Positions 59,478 to 64,000 of a DNA stretch of 64,000 nt are shown piece by piece; positions within the stretch are counted from its first letter, which is position 1; each line of letters starts with the position of its first letter. The DNA lies in assembly GCA_038206765.1 (NCBI GenBank), contig JBBRAM010000013.1:1-64000 (forward strand). The letters are read 5' to 3'. The DNA comes from UKL13-2 sp038206765. GTDB lineage: Bacteria; Pseudomonadota; Gammaproteobacteria; Burkholderiales; Usitatibacteraceae. A model generated the notes under the pieces. The model made no database searches. It was not told where the DNA came from and saw only the letters and a list, made by a program, of their open reading frames with translations. Both the position numbers and the translations under genes were made by a program.

Positions 59478-60185
59478 TTAAGGCCTCGCTACGTTAGAGA
59501 TAATCTTAACACCGGTAGGCGTTGCCAATAACAATACGTCTGCTCCGCGCTGGGCAAACAAGCCATTTGTAACCACGCCGGTAATTTGATTGATTTCGGT
59601 CTCCAGCGCCGCTGGGTCGGCAATCAAAAGCCCGCGCACATCCAAAATCCAATTGCCATTATCGGTGACAACCGGTTTCATCGCGCCGTCAATTTCTTTC
59701 ACGCGCCATTCGGGATGGCCTCTCAGCTTGACAAGCTCCCGCGCTACATAGCTGCGCGCCATCGGTATCACCTCAACGGGCAATGGAAATTTGCCCAGCA
59801 TATCAACGAGCTTAGTTTCGTCGGCAATACAGACAAATTTTTGACTAGCGGCCGCGACAATTTTTTCACGGGTCAGTGCCGCACCACCGCCTTTAATCAT
59901 CGCCAAATGCTGGGTAACTTCGTCAGCACCGTCCACATAGAGCGATAAGGTACCCGCGTCGTTAAGCTCGATGACTTCAATGCCACCTGTTTTTAACAGC
60001 TTAGCGCTGGCTTCTGAACTGGATACGCAGGCTCTGATGCGATGCTTAACTTTGATGAGCTCGGCAATAAAGAAATTGACTGTCGAGCCCGTGCCGACAC
60101 CGATAACCGTGTCATCTTCGATGTATTTCAGGGCCGCGATTGCAGCTTTTAGTTTCAGTTCATCTTGGCGTGCTTTTAGATCCAT
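59478..60185 (-). CDS. rpiA: Ribose-5-phosphate isomerase A
   Basis: The 235-residue enzyme has VIGVGTGSTVNFFI (phosphate loop), YVDGADEV with the catalytic Asp pair, IKGGGAALTREKIVA with the catalytic Glu, and a C-terminal TNGLFAQRGADVLLLATPTGV. It interconverts ribose-5-phosphate and ribulose-5-phosphate in the pentose phosphate pathway. The ATG at 60183-60185 is chosen because the family begins close to it; the 41 codons upstream run into the ilvA promoter region. Divergent from ilvA. Confidence 0.96.
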   Translation of the reverse strand: MDLKARQDELKLKAAIAALKYIEDDTVIGVGTGSTVNFFIAELIKVKHRIRACVSSSEASAKLLKTGGIEVIELNDAGTLSLYVDGADEVTQHLAMIKGGGAALTREKIVAAASQKFVCIADETKLVDMLGKFPLPVEVIPMARSYVARELVKLRGHPEWRVKEIDGAMKPVVTDNGNWILDVRGLLIADPAALETEINQITGVVTNGLFAQRGADVLLLATPTGVKIISNVARP

Positions 60186-60289
60186 TTTTCGGTTAACCCA
60201 ATTTGGTTTCGTTGATTTGATAAAGCATAGCCCAATTTCTGATAACTTTGATGGCTGGAGCAGGATCCAACCTTCAACCTCGAGGCCGA

Positions 60290-61819
60290 ATGAAGCACAA
60301 CCAATCATTAAATGACGAATATCTGAAGCGCATCTTGAGCGCCCGTGTCTACGATGTGGCGATTGAGAGCCCGCTGGAGTTAGCTACAGGTATTTCCGAC
60401 CATTTGCAAAACAAAGTGCTGCTCAAGCGCGAGGATATGCAGCCGGTTTTCTCGTTCAAAATTCGCGGCGCGTACAACAAAATGGCGCATCTAACGCCGG
60501 CTGAATTAAAGCGCGGCGTGATTTGCGCTAGCGCGGGTAACCATGCGCAAGGCGTGGCGCTCGCCGCGCAAAAACTCGGTTGTAAAGCGACCATCGTTAT
60601 GCCCGCCACCACGCCGAAGATCAAGATCGATGCTGTCGCGAGGCGCGGCGCACAGGTCGTACTTGAGGGCGATAGTTATCATGAGGCGAGTTTGGCTGCG
60701 AAGAAACTATGCGCACTCAAAAAGCTCACCTATGTTCATCCTTACGACGACCCGCTGGTAATCGCCGGTCAAGGCACGATTGGCATGGAAATTTTGCGGC
60801 AATACCAGCACCCGATTGACGCAATTTTTGTGCCGATTGGCGGTGGCGGTTTAATTGCGGGGATTGCGGCTTATGTGAAAGCGCTCTCACCTAAAACCAA
60901 AATTATCGGCGTTGAGCCAGTTGATTCCAACGCGATGTATCAATCGATTAAAGCCAACAAACGTGTCACATTGGCGCATGTGAATTTGTTTGCCGACGGT
61001 GTGGCGGTCAAGCAGGTGGGCGAAGAGACATTCCGGATGGTGAAACAATTAGTCGATGAAATCGTGCTTGTCACAACCGATGAAATTTGCGCGGCGATTA
61101 AAGATATTTATCAGGATACCCGCTCGGTTATGGAGCCGTCCGGCGGTTTGGCGCTGGCAGGAATAAAACATTACGTGGCCCGGGAGAAGGTCAAAGGCAA
61201 AACCTTTATCGCTATCTGTTGCGGCGCGAATATGAATTTTGACCGGCTCCGTTTTGTGGCTGAGCGTGCGCAAGTGGGCGAGCATCATGAAGCGCTGCTT
61301 GCAGTGACGGTGCCCGAAACACGCGGTAGCTTTAAGCGATTTTGCGAACTGGTGGGGCCGCGTAACCTGACCGAATTCAACTACCGCATGACCGATTCAA
61401 AGCAGGCGCATTTGTTCGTCGGCGTTCAGATCAATGGTCGCGATGAAGCCAAAAAGCTCGTGGCGGATTTTAATAAAAAGGGTTTCAAAACGCTTGATTT
61501 AACCGACGATGAAATGGCCAAGCTACATGTGCGCCATTTAGTCGGTGGCCGTTCACCGCTTGCGGTGGAAGAAATCATTTACCGTTTTGAGTTCCCGGAT
61601 CGCCCCGGTGCATTGATGAAATTTTTAACCAGCATGAGCCCGAGTTGGAACATCAGCTTGTTTCATTATCGCAACCATGGGGCGGATATCGGTAAGATTC
61701 TGATCGGCCTGCAGGTGCCAAAAAACGAACGTGCCGCGTTCGCCAAATTTCTGAAAACGCTGGGTTACGAATATATAGATGAGACGGACAATCCGGCTTA
61801 CCGTTTGTTTTTGGGTTAA
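60290..61819 (+). CDS. ilvA: Threonine ammonia-lyase, biosynthetic (IlvA)
   Basis: The 509-residue enzyme has an N-terminal PLP domain with Schiff-base Lys57 (FSFKIRGAYNKM), the Ser/Gly phosphate loop SAGNHAQG and GGGGL, and a C-terminal regulatory part (about 330-509) with two ACT-like modules (VTVPETRGSFKRFCELVG and YRFEFPDRPGALMKFL) that bind isoleucine and valine. It deaminates threonine to 2-oxobutanoate, the first step to isoleucine. ATG 60290 follows CGAGG at 60281-60285; an in-frame ATG at 60251 is possible. Length matches E. coli IlvA (514). Confidence 0.95.
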   Translation: MKHNQSLNDEYLKRILSARVYDVAIESPLELATGISDHLQNKVLLKREDMQPVFSFKIRGAYNKMAHLTPAELKRGVICASAGNHAQGVALAAQKLGCKATIVMPATTPKIKIDAVARRGAQVVLEGDSYHEASLAAKKLCALKKLTYVHPYDDPLVIAGQGTIGMEILRQYQHPIDAIFVPIGGGGLIAGIAAYVKALSPKTKIIGVEPVDSNAMYQSIKANKRVTLAHVNLFADGVAVKQVGEETFRMVKQLVDEIVLVTTDEICAAIKDIYQDTRSVMEPSGGLALAGIKHYVAREKVKGKTFIAICCGANMNFDRLRFVAERAQVGEHHEALLAVTVPETRGSFKRFCELVGPRNLTEFNYRMTDSKQAHLFVGVQINGRDEAKKLVADFNKKGFKTLDLTDDEMAKLHVRHLVGGRSPLAVEEIIYRFEFPDRPGALMKFLTSMSPSWNISLFHYRNHGADIGKILIGLQVPKNERAAFAKFLKTLGYEYIDETDNPAYRLFLG

Positions 61820-62007
61820 CTCGTAAAAAATTAATAACCCCAGTATTGGCAATACTTTCGAGACAAAATGGGCTGAAAGTGCCCGTCAATGCTAGTGTTT
61901 TCGTTTAGATGCTACAAAACGCTCGATGCGAGCCGTCAACATCGAACGCCGGTACCAAACGCAACGTCTCACCTCAAAGTCTCACCTGCAGCCAGCCTCT
62001 GAAAACC

Positions 62008-63207
62008 ATGAACCCCAACACCAAAAACATCACCCTACTCGCAACTTGCCAAGCGCTACTCTTTACCAATAACGTTACCCTGATTGCGATGAACGGCTTA
62101 GCTGGTTATGTGTTGGCGCCGTCAAAAACATTGGCGACGATGACGGTTACCACGCAGATTGTCGGGTCCGCGTTAGCGACGATGCCGGCCTCGTTGTTGA
62201 TGGAAAAACTGGGGCGCAGAACGGGGTTTCAAATTGGCACCGCGTTTGGCGTGGTGGGCGCAACCATCGCCACATTTGCGTTGTGGATTTCCAACTTTTG
62301 GCTGCTGTGTTTTGGCACATTTGTTTTAGGTGCCTATGGCGCGTTTGGCGGGTTTTATCGATTCGCTGCTGCCGATTCAGTGTCACCAACCGAACCCGCT
62401 GCCGCGCGTGCACGCGCGATTTCGCTGGTGGTGGCGGGCGGACTTGTGGGCGGCTTACTGGGGCCAGCATTATCGACTTTGACCCGCACGCTCACGCAGC
62501 CTGAATTTTTGGCGTCTTACGCCTCACTGATCGTGTTTTCACTTATTACGATGCTAGTGTTAACCCGACTCAGCATTCCCAACCTGCAAGCCAGCACCGG
62601 CCAAATGCCGCCTCGCGAATTGGCCGAAATCGCCGCGCAGCCGGTATTCGTGGTAGCGGTGACGACGAGTGCCATTGGCTATGGCGTGATGAGCTTATTG
62701 ATGACCGCAACACCGCTCGCAATGGGCTTTTGCGGGCACCCGTATGGCGCGGCCGCAAGCGTGATTGGCGCCCATGTGATCGCGATGTTCGCACCATCAT
62801 TTTTTACTGGCGCATTGATTACACGTTTTGGCGTATTGAATGTGATCGGCGCGGGCATCGGGCTAATGTTTGGCTGTGTCGGCATGGCGCTCAGTGGGGT
62901 GGAAATTTTGAATTTCTGGTGGGCGCTGGTGATGCTCGGCGTCGGCTGGAATTTTATGTATGTGGGCGGCACTGCGCTGCTTACCGAGGCGTATCGCCCG
63001 AATGAAAAAGCGAAGATTCAAGGCGTGCATGATCTGTTGGTTTTCTGCACCACTGCGACCTCTTCGTTTGCGTCGGGTGTGCTGGTGAACCGCGCCGGCT
63101 GGGTCACACTGCAATGGGTAACGGTGCCGTTTTTGTTGATTTGTGCGGCGGTGGTAATTTGGTTTATGTTGAATCGGCGCAGGCCGGTGGCGGTTGCGGA
63201 AAGTTGA
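62008..63207 (+). CDS. MFS transporter (YfkF/YbjJ-like)
   Basis: The 399-residue membrane protein has about twelve hydrophobic helices. The Major Facilitator motif A-like loop MEKLGRRTGFQIGT occurs after helix 2, and ARARAISLVVAGGLVGGLLGP after helix 4-5 is typical of bacterial MFS members. The substrate is unknown. ATG 62008 opens a normal N-terminus close to helix 1; the frame from 61909 adds 33 polar residues that look like non-coding sequence. It lies 188 bp after ilvA and converges on prfA. Confidence 0.88.
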   Translation: MNPNTKNITLLATCQALLFTNNVTLIAMNGLAGYVLAPSKTLATMTVTTQIVGSALATMPASLLMEKLGRRTGFQIGTAFGVVGATIATFALWISNFWLLCFGTFVLGAYGAFGGFYRFAAADSVSPTEPAAARARAISLVVAGGLVGGLLGPALSTLTRTLTQPEFLASYASLIVFSLITMLVLTRLSIPNLQASTGQMPPRELAEIAAQPVFVVAVTTSAIGYGVMSLLMTATPLAMGFCGHPYGAAASVIGAHVIAMFAPSFFTGALITRFGVLNVIGAGIGLMFGCVGMALSGVEILNFWWALVMLGVGWNFMYVGGTALLTEAYRPNEKAKIQGVHDLLVFCTTATSSFASGVLVNRAGWVTLQWVTVPFLLICAAVVIWFMLNRRRPVAVAES

Positions 63208-63316
63208 TTGCTCGATAATTGGCGGTACGCAGCCGTCAGCCCCATGCTCCGCCTTCTTGCCGAGGATAGCGCGCCGATACCGAAATCCAATCTCGGTCTC
63301 TCATAGAATTGCGTGC

Positions 63317-64000
63317 TTAAACCTGCTCCCCCAACTGCGCTAATAATTCCGCCTGATGCTCGGCCATCAAGCCGTCGGTTAACTCACTCAAATCACCATC
63401 CATAATGAAATCTAGTTTGTAGAGCGTCAAATTGATGCGGTGATCGGTCATGCGGCCCTGTGGGAAATTGTAGGTGCGAATACGCTCGGATCGGTCGCCT
63501 GAACCGACCAGCGATTTACGCGTGGCGGCTTCTTTGGCTTGCGCTTCTCGCGTTTGTTTGTCCTTAATCCTAGCCGCTAACACTTTGAATGCTTGTTCTT
63601 TGTTTTTATGTTGTGACCGTCCGTCTTGACATTCAACCACGATGCCGGTGGGGAGATGCGTTAAACGTACGGCGGAATCGGTTTTGTTAATGTGCTGCCC
63701 ACCGGCACCAGATGCGCGGAAGGTATCGACGCGAACATCTCCCGCGTTGATCACTACATCGCTAACATCATCGGCTTCCGGCATGACCGCGACGGTGGCG
63801 GCGGACGTATGGATGCGGCCCTGCGTTTCGGTATCAGGCACGCGCTGCACACGGTGGCCACCGGATTCAAATTTTAGTCTCGAATAAGCACCTTGGCCAA
63901 CGATGCGTGCAATGATTTCTTTAAAGCCACCGACTTCGCCGGGTGATTCAGAAACGATTTCAACCTGCCAGCGGTTCCGCTCAGCGTAACGGGTATACAT
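63317..64000 (-). CDS. prfA: Peptide chain release factor 1, C-terminal part
   Basis: The N-terminus lies beyond the right edge; 227 residues are present. The peptidyl-tRNA hydrolysis motif GGQ is in GAGGQHINKTDSAVRLTHLP, followed by CQDGRSQHKNKEQAF and NFPQGRMTDHRINLTLYKLD, all typical of RF1/RF2. The sequence RVQRVPDTETQGRIHTSAATVAVMPEAD is the RF1 form. RF1 ends translation at UAA and UAG. The anticodon-like PxT motif is expected off the edge and cannot be checked. Confidence 0.96.
   Translation of the reverse strand: MYTRYAERNRWQVEIVSESPGEVGGFKEIIARIVGQGAYSRLKFESGGHRVQRVPDTETQGRIHTSAATVAVMPEADDVSDVVINAGDVRVDTFRASGAGGQHINKTDSAVRLTHLPTGIVVECQDGRSQHKNKEQAFKVLAARIKDKQTREAQAKEAATRKSLVGSGDRSERIRTYNFPQGRMTDHRINLTLYKLDFIMDGDLSELTDGLMAEHQAELLAQLGEQV

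Overview
This window comes from a chromosome of a Gram-negative bacterium, most likely a betaproteobacterium (Burkholderiales-like). The reasons are the order argA - yggX (Fe(2+)-trafficking protein), a CIRCE-controlled groES-groEL pair, the DUF1800/DUF1501 pair, the DUF2827 proteins beside a trimeric autotransporter, and a moderate GC content (about 50-53% by eye). I cannot name the genus. Gene starts were re-chosen from ribosome binding sites where the longest open frame looked wrong.

Layout. 1-4431: edge of an unknown gene, an EamA permease, a plant-type asparaginase and an S9 peptidase. 4647-12418: a 7.7-kb integrative element in tRNA-Phe(GAA). It is bounded by a 52-bp direct repeat, with a tyrosine integrase at the left, paired putative integrase arm sites near both ends, several small DNA-binding or conserved island proteins, and two exported unknown proteins as cargo. 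The right end also holds the 3' half of a different tRNA (CAU anticodon). 12497-19973: tRNA-Phe promoter, a helix-hairpin-helix protein, Ada plus DUF1203, a receiver-Ser/Thr-kinase fusion, a DUF3224/SRPBCC/DUF1428 group, a VOC protein, a HigBA-type toxin-antitoxin pair and a secreted-protein gene broken by one in-frame amber codon. 20070-22403: groEL and groES with CIRCE and promoter.

22826-32878: an accessory surface locus. It holds a small membrane protein, a secreted cupin-like protein, an FkbM methyltransferase, a 1200-residue trimeric autotransporter adhesin built of heptads, two DUF2827 proteins, an Omp85-type barrel with no visible POTRA domains, and a secreted protein. The adhesin, both DUF2827 genes and the barrel are tightly coupled (12-bp gap, then two ATGA overlaps). 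I regard this as the best candidate for an undescribed system: an adhesin with its own modification enzymes and perhaps its own outer-membrane assembly factor.

33132-45840: NDH-2; an OlsB-like acyltransferase divergent from an alpha/beta hydrolase - DedA - ATP-grasp operon (possible lipid pathway); DinB - YHS - DoxX; 3-hydroxybutyrate dehydrogenase and patatin; cupin - YeeE/YedE; DUF302. 45974-64000: a mercuric-reductase-like flavoprotein, ECF sigma/zinc-finger anti-sigma pair, NRDE protein, RlmF, DUF1800/DUF1501, IMPase-family phosphatase, RsmE, ArgA, YggX, PhoU, RpiA, IlvA, an MFS transporter and the 3' part of prfA. Short intergenic tandem repeats with units of 9, 12, 15 and 12 bp recur at four places.
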